64,000 nt of DNA from Myxococcota bacterium. GTDB taxonomy: Bacteria > Myxococcota_A > Polyangia > JAAYKL01. A program made the translations under genes and the position numbers. The stretch spans positions 1-64,000 of the forward strand of contig JASJCT010000048.1 in the NCBI GenBank assembly GCA_030065855.1. Direction: 5' to 3'. The notes beneath the pieces were generated by a model, which saw only the letters and a list, made by a program, of their open reading frames with translations, was not told the origin of the DNA and ran no database searches. Every line of letters begins with the position of its first letter. Within the stretch, counting starts at the first letter, position 1. This document shows positions 41,523 to 50,423 of the stretch, piece after piece.

Positions 41523-43592
41523 ATGCTTAGAACCTCGCTGCTGGTAGTGATACTGATGATATGGATGCTGGCGCCCATTGGCTGTATGCGGCAAGTGACC
41601 CCGGCCTCCCCCGCAGCACCAGTTTCAGAGCCGACCAAACCCGGTTTTGATGTCGCAGGGATGGATACCAATGTCAGTGCTGCAGATGATTTCTACCACT
41701 ATGCCGTGGGTACGTGGATCAAGGAGAACCCGGTTCCCGACGATCAGAAAAGATGGTCTGCCTTTAATATTTTAAGGGAGCAGACCCGGGAAAACGTTAA
41801 GACCACAATTCTGAAAGCTGCGGACATCACCGATGCGCCCAAGGACAGCATCCCATACAAGGTGGGGACCTTCTATCAAGTGGGCATGGACGAGGAGAAG
41901 ATTCAAGCCGACGGATTCACCCCTATCAAAGGAGAGCTCAGTCGCATCGAGGCCATTCAAGACCTTGCGGGATTTCACCGGGAACTGGCCCATATGACCC
42001 TGCATACCTCAGCTCCCTTGTTCTACCTCTACGTGGCGCCGGATGAAAAGAACGCCACCATGAATATCGCAGCAGTGTATCAGGGGGGTATCGGCCTGCC
42101 AGACCGGGACTACTATGTAGAGGAGGACGATCGATCAAAGGAAATACGCACGGCATACGTCGCACACGTGGCGAGGATGATGGAGCTCATCGGATCAGAT
42201 CAAAAGACCGCCCAAAAAGAGGCCGAGACCGTTATGGCTATTGAGACGCGGCTTGCCGCAGCCTCTAACACCCGCGTGGAAAACCGGAACCCCAAGGCGC
42301 GCTACAACAAAATGACAATAGAAGATCTCAAGGCCCGTACCCCGGACTTTGACTGGCAGGCTTTTTTTGCTGAACTGGGCGTGACCGACCCGGGTGGGAT
42401 CAACATCAATCAACCCCGATTTATCGAGGAAATCGGCAAGATGGTCAAAGAGGTATCCCTTGCAGGCTGGAAAACCTATCTCAAATGGACCGTGCTTCGG
42501 AGCATGGCCCCGACCTTGAGCGATGCATTCGTAAACGAACACTTTGCGTTCAACGACAAATTTATGAACGGGCAGGCCGAGATCAAGCCCAGGTGGAAGC
42601 GGGTTGTGGATATGACCAACCGCTCCCTGGGAGAGGCCGTGGGCCAGCTCTATGTAGCCGACTACTTCCCGCCAGAGGCCAAGGACCGGGCAATGGAAAT
42701 CGTCGCCAACCTGCTCATCGCCATGGGCGAGCGGATTGATGCCTTAGACTGGATGAGCAATGCCACTAAGGCCAAGGCCAAGGAGAAGCTCAGCGCCATT
42801 GACGTAAAGATGGGCTATCCAGATAAGTGGAAGGATTTGACCGAGCTCGAGGTCAAAGAAGACAGCTACGCGGCAAATGTCATGCGCGCGAACCATTTCG
42901 ACCTCATGGATGACTTGAAGGACGTCAACAAGCCCGTGGACAAGGCAGAGTGGTACATGACGCCCCAGACGGTCAACGCTGGGTATTCTCCATCCAGGAA
43001 TGACATGACCTTCCCTGCGGGCATTCTGCAGTTTCCCTTTTTTGATAAGGACGTTGACGACGCTATTAACTACGGCGCCATGGGGGCGGTGATTGGGCAC
43101 GAGATAACCCATGGGTTTGACGATCAGGGGCGTCAATACGATAAAGACGGCAACCTAGAGGATTGGTGGACACCAGAGGACGAAGCCAAATTCAAAGAAA
43201 AGACAAAGGCCCTTGTTGCACAATACAACGCATACGCGCCGTTTGAGGGATTTCATGTGAACGGCGAGATGACCCTTGGAGAAAACATCGCTGATTTGGG
43301 CGGACTCCTCGTGGCATACCAGGCGCTGACAAAGACCGAGCAGTTTAAGACAGGCACGGCTATCGATGGGTTTACTCCGTCCCAGCGATTCTTTCTCTCT
43401 TGGGCCCAAGTGTGGAAGACCAATATCCGGGATGACGCGCTCAAAACCATGATTAAAATTGATGTCCACTCCCCTGCCCGATACCGGGTGAGGGGTCCCT
43501 TAGCGAATATCAATGCCTTTTTTGAAGCTTTTGAAATAAAGCCGGGCGATCCCATGCACAAAAAAGAAGAAGAAGTCGTCCGGATTTGGTAG
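41523..43592 (+). CDS. M13-family (neprilysin/PepO-like) metallopeptidase lipoprotein
   Basis: 689 residues, the usual M13 length. Signal peptide with a lipobox (LAPIGC). The zinc site is VIGHEITHGFDDQG near residue 525 (HExxH), the third ligand Glu in GENIADLGG near 585, and VNAGYSPSRNDMTFPAGILQ is the substrate-strand motif. The C-terminal end is PGDPMHKKEEEVVRIW, family-typical. It cleaves small peptides outside the inner membrane. AAAGGA precedes the ATG. Confidence 0.96.
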   Translation: MLRTSLLVVILMIWMLAPIGCMRQVTPASPAAPVSEPTKPGFDVAGMDTNVSAADDFYHYAVGTWIKENPVPDDQKRWSAFNILREQTRENVKTTILKAADITDAPKDSIPYKVGTFYQVGMDEEKIQADGFTPIKGELSRIEAIQDLAGFHRELAHMTLHTSAPLFYLYVAPDEKNATMNIAAVYQGGIGLPDRDYYVEEDDRSKEIRTAYVAHVARMMELIGSDQKTAQKEAETVMAIETRLAAASNTRVENRNPKARYNKMTIEDLKARTPDFDWQAFFAELGVTDPGGININQPRFIEEIGKMVKEVSLAGWKTYLKWTVLRSMAPTLSDAFVNEHFAFNDKFMNGQAEIKPRWKRVVDMTNRSLGEAVGQLYVADYFPPEAKDRAMEIVANLLIAMGERIDALDWMSNATKAKAKEKLSAIDVKMGYPDKWKDLTELEVKEDSYAANVMRANHFDLMDDLKDVNKPVDKAEWYMTPQTVNAGYSPSRNDMTFPAGILQFPFFDKDVDDAINYGAMGAVIGHEITHGFDDQGRQYDKDGNLEDWWTPEDEAKFKEKTKALVAQYNAYAPFEGFHVNGEMTLGENIADLGGLLVAYQALTKTEQFKTGTAIDGFTPSQRFFLSWAQVWKTNIRDDALKTMIKIDVHSPARYRVRGPLANINAFFEAFEIKPGDPMHKKEEEVVRIW

Positions 43593-43660
43593 CAGTGACG
43601 CGTATGCGGAATATCCCGGTACTTTTTCGAGCAAATTTTGGCCGGGTCAAGTTAACAAGT

Positions 43661-43750
43661 TCCCCCTTGAAAAAGGGGGCTAGGGGGATTTTCAAAGGCC
43701 ATGGGAATATTGACGAAATCCCCCCTCCCCCCTTTTTCAAAGGGGGAGGC
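43661..43750. repeat. Dispersed palindromic repeat (CCCCCTTTG family), copy 2
   Basis: TCCCCCTTGAAAAAGGGGG and CCCCCCTTTTTCAAAGGGGG hairpins flank a central part, as in the copy within the his operon at 33854-33949. The hairpins pair in the same way though the centre differs in sequence. It lies in the gap before the epimerase gene. Confidence 0.75.
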
Positions 43751-43802
43751 TTTTTACCCGACATCGAAGAATGGACAGCGTATTAGTTAAAAGAGGTAGT
43801 CA

Positions 43803-44213
43803 ATGGAGATAAAGAAGATCAGTCATATTGGTATTGCGGTCGAGAGCATCGACGATCAGATTGTATTTTTTAGGGATGTCTTGGGTCTGGCCGTTACAGG
43901 CACCGAGGTTGTCGAAGACCAAAAGGTGAGGGTTGCCTTCCTGACCGTGGGGGAATCCCGTGTGGAGCTCCTCGAACCCATCGCCGATGACAGCCCGGTT
44001 CGCAAGTTCTTAGACAAAAAAGGGGGCCGCACAACCATTCACCACGTGGCCTATGAAGTTGATGATCTGGAAGCAGCCTTGGCCGAAGCAAAGGAAAAGG
44101 GCATCCGGTTGATCGATGAAGTGCCCCGTGCTGGGGCAGGGGGGGTGCGCATTGCGTTTATTCACCCCAAGGCAGCGTCGGGTATTTTGACCGAACTCTG
44201 CGAGCAACACTGA
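43803..44213 (+). CDS. mce: Methylmalonyl-CoA epimerase
   Basis: 136 residues, a vicinal-oxygen-chelate fold. Metal and catalytic residues: His in ISHIGIAVES, Glu in RVELLEP, His in IHHVAYEVDD and Glu-type end GILTELCEQH. It interconverts (R)- and (S)-methylmalonyl-CoA in propionate metabolism. AAGAGGT lies upstream. The carboxylase beta gene follows after 19 bp, an expected pair. Confidence 0.95.
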   Translation: MEIKKISHIGIAVESIDDQIVFFRDVLGLAVTGTEVVEDQKVRVAFLTVGESRVELLEPIADDSPVRKFLDKKGGRTTIHHVAYEVDDLEAALAEAKEKGIRLIDEVPRAGAGGVRIAFIHPKAASGILTELCEQH

Positions 44214-44232
44214 CCTCAAATGTCTGGAGTAC

Positions 44233-45822
44233 ATGATGACGAACAACAATGCACAAAAACCGGTCGGTCAGAAGAACATGGACGCGCTTTGTAACGCACT
44301 CGAAGAAAAAATCAGTTTCGCGCAAAATCACGCCAATCCGGAAAAAGTAGAAAAGCGGCATCAAAAAGGTCGGCTCACCGCAAGGGAACGCATCCACCAC
44401 CTGCTGGACAAAGGGTCGTTCTGCGAAATGGATGCCCTGGTTGTCCATCGGTGCACAGATTTCGACATGGACAAGAAAAAGATACCAGGGGACGGGGTCA
44501 TCACCGGATCGGGTACCATTCACGGTCGACGGGTCTTTGTGTTCTCTCAGGATTTCATGGACTACGGCGGTGCTTTGGGCGAGGTGTTTGCCAAGAAAAT
44601 CATCAAGGTAATGGATTTTGCTATGAATGCCCGGTGCCCCATGATCGGCATCAACGATTCTGGCGGAGCGCGTATCCAGGAGGGGGTCCTTTCCCTGGGC
44701 GGATACGGCGAGATCTTTCGGAGAAATACCCTTGCTTCTGGCTATATCCCCCAGATCTCAGCGGTGATGGGACCGTGTGCAGGCGGGGCTGTGTATTCCC
44801 CGGCGATCACAGACTTCATCTTTATGGTTCGAGACACGAGCAATATGTTCATCACGGGCCCGGCTGTCATCAAGACCGTGACTGGAGAGGAGATAACATT
44901 TGAAGATCTCGGGGGCGCGCGGACCCACGGCGCCAAATCCGGAGTGTGTCATTTTGAGGAAAAAACCGAGCAGGACTGCTTGGACAATATCCGCAGGCTA
45001 CTCACCTACCTGCCCCAGCACTGTAACACAAAGCCCGTGCGCGCAGATTTCAATCCAGACCAACCACTGCGCGAAGCCGAGCTCATGAACATCGTTCCGG
45101 ACCATCACCGGGCTGTGTATGACATGCGCAAGATTATGAAATGCGCAATGGACGATGATTCGTGGATGGAAGTCCACAAGAACTACGCCAAGAATTTCAT
45201 TACCGCCTTTGCCAGAATTGCCGGTCGTCCAGTGGGTGTGCTCGGGAATAACCCGATGAACGTGGCTGGCTGCCTGGATATGAATGCCTCTGACAAGGCA
45301 GCTCGGTTTGTGCGGTTTTGCGATTGTTTCAACATTCCCATGGTGACCTTTGTGGACGTGCCTGGGTTCCTGCCTGGGGCGCAGCAGGAGCACGGGGGTA
45401 TCATTCGCCACGGGGCCAAACTGCTCTTTGCCTATTCCGAAGCCACCGTACCCATGGTCACGGTGATTATCCGCAAGGCCTATGGCGGGGCCTACGATGC
45501 CATGTGCTCAAAGCATATCGGTGGGGACATCAACCTGGCCTGGCCCACGGCAGAAATCGCGGTCATGGGCGCAGAGGGGGCTGCCAATATCATCTTTAAG
45601 AAAGAGATACAGGCGGCCGACGATCCAGAGCAAAAGCGAAAGGCGCTCGTCAAGGAATACGTGCGTCAGTTTTCAAATCCATACAAAGCTGCCGAGCTCG
45701 GCTTTATCGATGCGGTGATCCACCCCCAAGAGACCCGTCCCAGGCTCATCGACGCCCTCGACACCCTGGCTGAGAAAACGATCACCCGACCCAACAAAAA
45801 ACACGCAAACATCCCTCTTTAG
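44233..45822 (+). CDS. Acyl-CoA (propionyl/methylmalonyl-CoA) carboxylase beta subunit
   Basis: 529 residues, carboxyltransferase beta family. KGRLTARERIHHLLDKGSF, GGSARI-type INDSGGARIQEGVLSLGGYG, MGPCAGGAVYSPAITDFIFM, FVDVPGFLPGAQQEHGGIIRHGAKLL, and MGAEGAANIIFKKE are all present. It binds acyl-CoA and carboxybiotin in propionyl-CoA carboxylase or methylmalonyl-CoA decarboxylase/carboxytransferase. Adjacent epimerase supports the C3/C4 CoA pathway. The biotin carrier and alpha genes are not in the window, so which enzyme is unknown. Confidence 0.94.
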   Translation: MMTNNNAQKPVGQKNMDALCNALEEKISFAQNHANPEKVEKRHQKGRLTARERIHHLLDKGSFCEMDALVVHRCTDFDMDKKKIPGDGVITGSGTIHGRRVFVFSQDFMDYGGALGEVFAKKIIKVMDFAMNARCPMIGINDSGGARIQEGVLSLGGYGEIFRRNTLASGYIPQISAVMGPCAGGAVYSPAITDFIFMVRDTSNMFITGPAVIKTVTGEEITFEDLGGARTHGAKSGVCHFEEKTEQDCLDNIRRLLTYLPQHCNTKPVRADFNPDQPLREAELMNIVPDHHRAVYDMRKIMKCAMDDDSWMEVHKNYAKNFITAFARIAGRPVGVLGNNPMNVAGCLDMNASDKAARFVRFCDCFNIPMVTFVDVPGFLPGAQQEHGGIIRHGAKLLFAYSEATVPMVTVIIRKAYGGAYDAMCSKHIGGDINLAWPTAEIAVMGAEGAANIIFKKEIQAADDPEQKRKALVKEYVRQFSNPYKAAELGFIDAVIHPQETRPRLIDALDTLAEKTITRPNKKHANIPL

Positions 45823-45935
45823 CATCTACTAAATCCCAAAATTTTCTAAAAGCAGGTCCGGAATTGTGAACCCGGTCGATCCTGGTCGAACAATCTTTGA
45901 ACCATGGGCGATGATCGGCTCAAAGGAGTTGACAC

Positions 45936-47156
45936 ATGGTTCATCAAACAAAACCGCGCTATTGTAACAAACCGTGCGATAAACAGGGAAAAGAGTGTTT
46001 TGAAATTGATAGAAGGGGGTTTATACGGGTTGCCGGGGTCACACTAGCTGGCATGTCCCTTTCGCCAATGCTCACCGGTTGTGATGAAAATCCACATGAA
46101 CTGCCAGAACTCGACCCATTGACCGATACTGCCACAGTAGGGATTACGCGAAAAGACAGTATCGAAGAGATGGTCAGGACCGCCATTGACCTGGCAGGTG
46201 GGCTCGATGAGATAAAACACGGAGACTCCGTTGTGGTCAAACCCAATATCACCGGACCGGATTTCCTGTTTCCAGCACGGGTCTATACACATCCAGAGGT
46301 ATTGAGGGCTGTCATCAAGGTGGTGAAGGAAAAAACAGACAGCCGTTGTATTACCATTGCCGAAGCCAGTGGGTATCGAATGCCGACAAAATGGTGGGCT
46401 GCAGACACTGGGATCCTGGATATGGCCCAAGAAGAGGGTGTAAATTTCCTGGCATGGGAGAACGACCCCTATAGGGTTGTTACGTCCAATGCATTTGAAC
46501 ATATCCACTACAAGTTTAGGATGCCCCTATCTTTATTCGATGGATCGTTCGACCACTTTATTAACGTCCCCATATTAAAAAACCATGAATCCATCATTGG
46601 CTCCAACACGGATTTTACCTGCTGCTTGAAAAGTATTGTGGGTGTGCTTCATCCCATTGACAGGTTAATTGCAGGGGAGGGGCTCACTGACGACGAGGCC
46701 GATGAAATATTATCCGAGATGTCTATCAGTGAGTATGCCAGTGAATTTGGTCCTGGTACCAGACGTCCAGGGCCCACCACGGGCATTCACAAGGCCAATT
46801 TAGGGGAAATCATTGCCGAAATGAACCTGGCCATACCCAAAATGGCCATGAACGTGGTGGATGCAGTGTCGATCATTTTAACTGGAGGTCCAGCAGACGC
46901 GACCATGGATACGGCAGATCCGGGCCTTGTTCTAGCGTCAAAAGACAGGGTGGCCTGTGATGCCCTGGCAGTGGCAGTGTTGAAGCGCTATGCCAAACAA
47001 CAGGGCATTGACAGACCATATGTCGATAAATCAGTGTGGCAGCAGGCCCAGATCAAACACGCTCAAAAATTCAACCTGGGAAGGACCAAAGAGAACATCG
47101 TCATCGCCGATGACAATGTGGATAATATCGACGCTATTCTGGCCGAGTGGGCATAA
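45936..47156 (+). CDS. Tat-exported DUF362 family lipoprotein-like protein
   Basis: 406 residues. A twin-arginine signal (DRRGFIRVAGVTLAGMSLSP) ends in LTGC, a possible lipobox. The DUF362 body contains DSVVVKPNITGPDFLFPARVYTHPEVL, ITIAEASGYRM, VPILKNHESIIG, FTCCLKSIVGVLHPID and DPGLVLASKDRVACDALAVAVL. A second DUF362 gene is at 23.4 kb. It overlaps the following lipoprotein's GTG by 10 bp; an ATG at 47159 is the more likely start of that gene. Role unknown. Confidence 0.85.
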   Translation: MVHQTKPRYCNKPCDKQGKECFEIDRRGFIRVAGVTLAGMSLSPMLTGCDENPHELPELDPLTDTATVGITRKDSIEEMVRTAIDLAGGLDEIKHGDSVVVKPNITGPDFLFPARVYTHPEVLRAVIKVVKEKTDSRCITIAEASGYRMPTKWWAADTGILDMAQEEGVNFLAWENDPYRVVTSNAFEHIHYKFRMPLSLFDGSFDHFINVPILKNHESIIGSNTDFTCCLKSIVGVLHPIDRLIAGEGLTDDEADEILSEMSISEYASEFGPGTRRPGPTTGIHKANLGEIIAEMNLAIPKMAMNVVDAVSIILTGGPADATMDTADPGLVLASKDRVACDALAVAVLKRYAKQQGIDRPYVDKSVWQQAQIKHAQKFNLGRTKENIVIADDNVDNIDAILAEWA

Positions 47157-47158
47157 AA

Positions 47159-48223
47159 ATGATGAACTTGTATCTGTCATTATGGGCATTATTAGGCCTT
47201 GCTTTGTGTATTATATCCTGCGACGACTCTTCAACTGATGGGCAGTCAACTGACGAACTATCGACTGACGAACCATCAACTGACGAAGAACAATCCACAG
47301 ATGAGCAATCAGATGATACGCATGCTGGGAAGCTGCTTTACTGGACGAATGCGTTTGATCACGGGATCTACGTGGGCACACTGGATGGCATGTCTAAAAG
47401 AAGGATCGGTACTGGTTACTTCCCGGATTCTGTTGCCATCGATAAAGCTGAAAGGAAAATGTACTATTCAAACATGATCTACTTGAATGCCGACGACGCG
47501 AGCATTCAAAGAGCAGATCTAGATGGATCTAATGTTGAAGATGTCGTGCCCAGGGGGTGGGGCCTGAAGACACCAAAGCAGCTCCAACTGGATCACATCA
47601 ATCGCATGGTCTATTTTTGTGATCGCGAAGGTCAGCGGGTCTATCGCGCGCCAATGACTGGGGTTCACGCTGACCAAGACCTCGAGGTGTTGGTCGATTT
47701 TACTGACACGCCTGTTGACGAGCATCAATTTGTGGGCATTGCCCTGGATATCCCCAAGGGGCAATTTTACTGGACAGATCGAAGTGCTGGAGAGATCAGG
47801 CGCGCCAGTACAAGTGCGGGCAGCCGTATTACACCTGAGAATGTAAAGGCGTTGACGACACTGATTTTTGAGAACGGCTTAATGCCCCTTGATCTATATT
47901 TCGATCAAACCCATAGAATGCTATTCTTTACCGATCGGGGCGAGGAATGGGCGCTTTCTTCAGAGCCGCCTGGATATATTGCAAAGATCGATGTTGATCG
48001 CCTGGAAAATGGCATTGCATATGTCGTCAAAGACCTGCTCAAGGATCCAATCGGCATCGCCGTGGACGAGGAAGTAGGGGTATTGTATTTCACCACATTT
48101 GATGATGGCAAGGTGTGGAAGACCAGTGTGAATGGCAGTCCTGTTGAATATCTCTACAGCACCTCAATCATGAACACGGGTTTGGCCTTTGTTAATTGGG
48201 ATAGCATGAAGCAATTAAATTAA
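47159..48223 (+). CDS. YWTD/LDL-receptor-like beta-propeller lipoprotein
   Basis: 354 residues from the ATG at 47159, 3 bp after the previous stop. Lipobox ALCIISC, then a Ser-Thr-Asp repeat linker (STDEQSTDE), then a propeller with LYWTNAFDHGIYVGTLDG, YYSNMIYLNADDASIQRADLDG, FYWTDRSAGEIRRA and VLYFTTFDDGKVWKTSVNG, each a YWTD blade. It probably forms one six-bladed domain. Co-transcription with the DUF362 gene suggests a shared exported role. Confidence 0.82.
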   Translation: MMNLYLSLWALLGLALCIISCDDSSTDGQSTDELSTDEPSTDEEQSTDEQSDDTHAGKLLYWTNAFDHGIYVGTLDGMSKRRIGTGYFPDSVAIDKAERKMYYSNMIYLNADDASIQRADLDGSNVEDVVPRGWGLKTPKQLQLDHINRMVYFCDREGQRVYRAPMTGVHADQDLEVLVDFTDTPVDEHQFVGIALDIPKGQFYWTDRSAGEIRRASTSAGSRITPENVKALTTLIFENGLMPLDLYFDQTHRMLFFTDRGEEWALSSEPPGYIAKIDVDRLENGIAYVVKDLLKDPIGIAVDEEVGVLYFTTFDDGKVWKTSVNGSPVEYLYSTSIMNTGLAFVNWDSMKQLN

Positions 48224-48271
48224 AGCTCTGGGCGTTTCCTCCGACACTATGTTTGGGTAAGGAGTAAATCG

Positions 48272-48454
48272 ATGCAGACAGAGTCGATCGATACTGAAAT
48301 CTGGAACGAAGTCTCTGCTGATATGATTATCTGTTCAACCGAGCTTTTATTTCGCCATATGCCAACTCCCCCGCCGTTACCCTTAATACTCCCCTTCCTG
48401 CTGGCCAAAGGGGAATCCCCGCCCAAAGAGATGGAAGAGGAAATAATGGCCTAA
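48272..48454 (+). CDS. Possible small protein (60 residues)
   Basis: ATG at 48272 has TAAGGAG at a good spacing. The peptide is acidic at first (MQTESIDTEIWNEVSADMII), then Pro-rich (MPTPPPLPLILPFLL), and ends KEMEEEIMA. It resembles no family that I know. Leader-like negative charge followed by a hydrophobic region could suit an exported or modified peptide. Support is only the ribosome site and the isolation in a 390-bp gap. Confidence 0.35.
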   Translation: MQTESIDTEIWNEVSADMIICSTELLFRHMPTPPPLPLILPFLLAKGESPPKEMEEEIMA

Positions 48455-48617
48455 TTGCGCTAATGCAATAAACAATTTGACACATCAAAAAAGCATTATA
48501 TCAATACTACTGCCTTAATTCTTGGGGGATTCATTTAATTAACGACCTGAATCTATGACCGCGCTGCGTTGGGGGGGGATGTCTCTCAATAAGGCCAAAG
48601 AGAAAGGAAACGTCGTT

Positions 48618-50363
48618 ATGGCAAAATCGATTATTGCTGCTGTGCTTCTTTTTTTCAGTATTTGCATCGCTGTGACCCTGGGCAGTCACTCGGCCCGGGC
48701 CGGGGAGAAAAATCTCGGGCAGGATATGGCCCGCCTGATCGCTGAAACCCCCTCGTCCACTATCACGCCACTAAACCTATCCAAACCCCACCACAAACGC
48801 GTTTATTACAATGGCCTGAGAGCCTCTGGGGTGACAAAGGCCAACGCGCCTCAATTCTACCGGGAATTGACGCGTTTGGAGAAGCAACATAAAGCAGCAG
48901 CCCCTGTACCCCACCCCTTAACCCTGACTGAACCAGGCCATTCCGACCCCATCCATATCGATGTGTTGAGTGGCCTGGAGGTTGATGGGGCAACAGGAAA
49001 TCTCCTTGGGTCGGCCTTTTCCTCACAAAAAGGGGGAACAGATGTCAGTAAAATCACCCTGCGATTTTTCAACAATCAGACCCAGAAATTTGTAGGTACC
49101 CCCAAAACCGTGTCCCAGTTTGCCGGTGGTACCGATTTTGGCGCCAGCAATGCACTCGCCAAAGCGACGATACCGCCCCAAGGCATCACCTTGCTTGCCA
49201 CGTTTTACGTCAAAAAGGGAAAGGCCCACCACCATACCTACTATGCCCACGTGACTCAATTACCTCCATTCACGGTGGATACGACCTGGTCCAATCCCGT
49301 GCAAAAGAACGCTCACAGTGGTGAGCAGATTATCTATATCTGCTGGGTAATGGCTAGGGGCGGCATGGACTGCGATTACAAGGAGCCCGGTACCGGGTGG
49401 GACGGTATCTCTTTTGAAGTTTCGGGTGCGTTTACCTTTTCAGGCGGTCCCCAGGGTGGGAAGATAACGCCCCCGAAAAAACTGCCCAATGGCAAGTACG
49501 CCAATGCCAGCAGCTCCATCACCATCAGCCGAGACAAAGAAGGGGGCGGCTGCTTGATGAGCAATTCAAAGGGGTTCTTTGGCGATCCCAACACTAGATT
49601 TGATTATGAAAAAAACAGCGTGCAATGGGACCTGAATCCTGCGGAATTTGGTGTTCCATGTTTTGAGGCTGGGGGACAGCAGGTCACCTTTAACTATGAC
49701 CTCGGCCTAACGGTCAACGGCAAACTCCAGCATTTTATCGTATCCAACGCGCCGGATTCCCAAGGAGACTCCCTATACGATTTACCCAAAACCTGGCTCA
49801 AATACGGGTGTGTGGCCCCGAACACGCGTGTGACCATGTCGAACGGGTCTACCAAACCCATCAAATCCCTGGAGACAGGGGATCTGATCCTGGCAGACCC
49901 CACGACCCGGCGCAAGGCCAAGGTGATGTATTTTACCTATGGAACCGAAGCGTATATGTACGAGGTCAAAACCCGCCACCATCGCGTCCTGGCCTCGTCA
50001 GGTCACCCCTTTGTCACGCCCCATGGCGTACGCCTTGCGCGACAGTTAAAGGTTGGAGATATGGTCAAAACCACCAAGGGGGTAATGCCGCTGACCAACA
50101 TCAGCATCGTGGCATACAATGGTCAGGTGATAAACGTCGACGTGGTCGGTGACAAGGGCCAGGCTTTGGATATCGCCGACCGAACGTTCATCACTGGCGG
50201 CTTTGTCAGCGGAGACGCCCGGGTTCAAAATGTCTACGAAGCCTGTCAGGATCGCACCCCAGAAGCCATACTGAGGCGCTTGCCTAAAAATTGGCATCAG
50301 GACTTTCGTCACCATCGCGCCCGAGGCGGGGGAAAGATAACTCGTCGAGGCCACTGCATTTGA
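48618..50363 (+). CDS. Secreted protein with C-terminal Hint (hedgehog/intein-type) domain
   Basis: 581 residues from the ATG at 48618. Signal peptide MAKSIIAAVLLFFSICIAV ends near ARAG. About 380 residues of beta-rich unknown sequence follow (HHHTYYAHVTQLPPFTVDTTW..). At 397 the Hint domain starts: GCVAPNTRVTMSNGSTKPIK, then ASSGHPFVTPHGVR (block B-like His), and DIADRTFITGGFVSGD. The Cys at the start is the thiol needed for autocleavage. The usual ending His-Asn is replaced by Ser-Gly-Asp, so splicing is unlikely, but N-side cleavage is possible. Next gene is 60 bp away. Confidence 0.75.
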   Translation: MAKSIIAAVLLFFSICIAVTLGSHSARAGEKNLGQDMARLIAETPSSTITPLNLSKPHHKRVYYNGLRASGVTKANAPQFYRELTRLEKQHKAAAPVPHPLTLTEPGHSDPIHIDVLSGLEVDGATGNLLGSAFSSQKGGTDVSKITLRFFNNQTQKFVGTPKTVSQFAGGTDFGASNALAKATIPPQGITLLATFYVKKGKAHHHTYYAHVTQLPPFTVDTTWSNPVQKNAHSGEQIIYICWVMARGGMDCDYKEPGTGWDGISFEVSGAFTFSGGPQGGKITPPKKLPNGKYANASSSITISRDKEGGGCLMSNSKGFFGDPNTRFDYEKNSVQWDLNPAEFGVPCFEAGGQQVTFNYDLGLTVNGKLQHFIVSNAPDSQGDSLYDLPKTWLKYGCVAPNTRVTMSNGSTKPIKSLETGDLILADPTTRRKAKVMYFTYGTEAYMYEVKTRHHRVLASSGHPFVTPHGVRLARQLKVGDMVKTTKGVMPLTNISIVAYNGQVINVDVVGDKGQALDIADRTFITGGFVSGDARVQNVYEACQDRTPEAILRRLPKNWHQDFRHHRARGGGKITRRGHCI

Positions 50364-50423
50364 TGGGGATAGTCTAGGTGGTTATCACCATTGCATCCAT
50401 CTTTTTTTCATAGGAGGTTTGCC

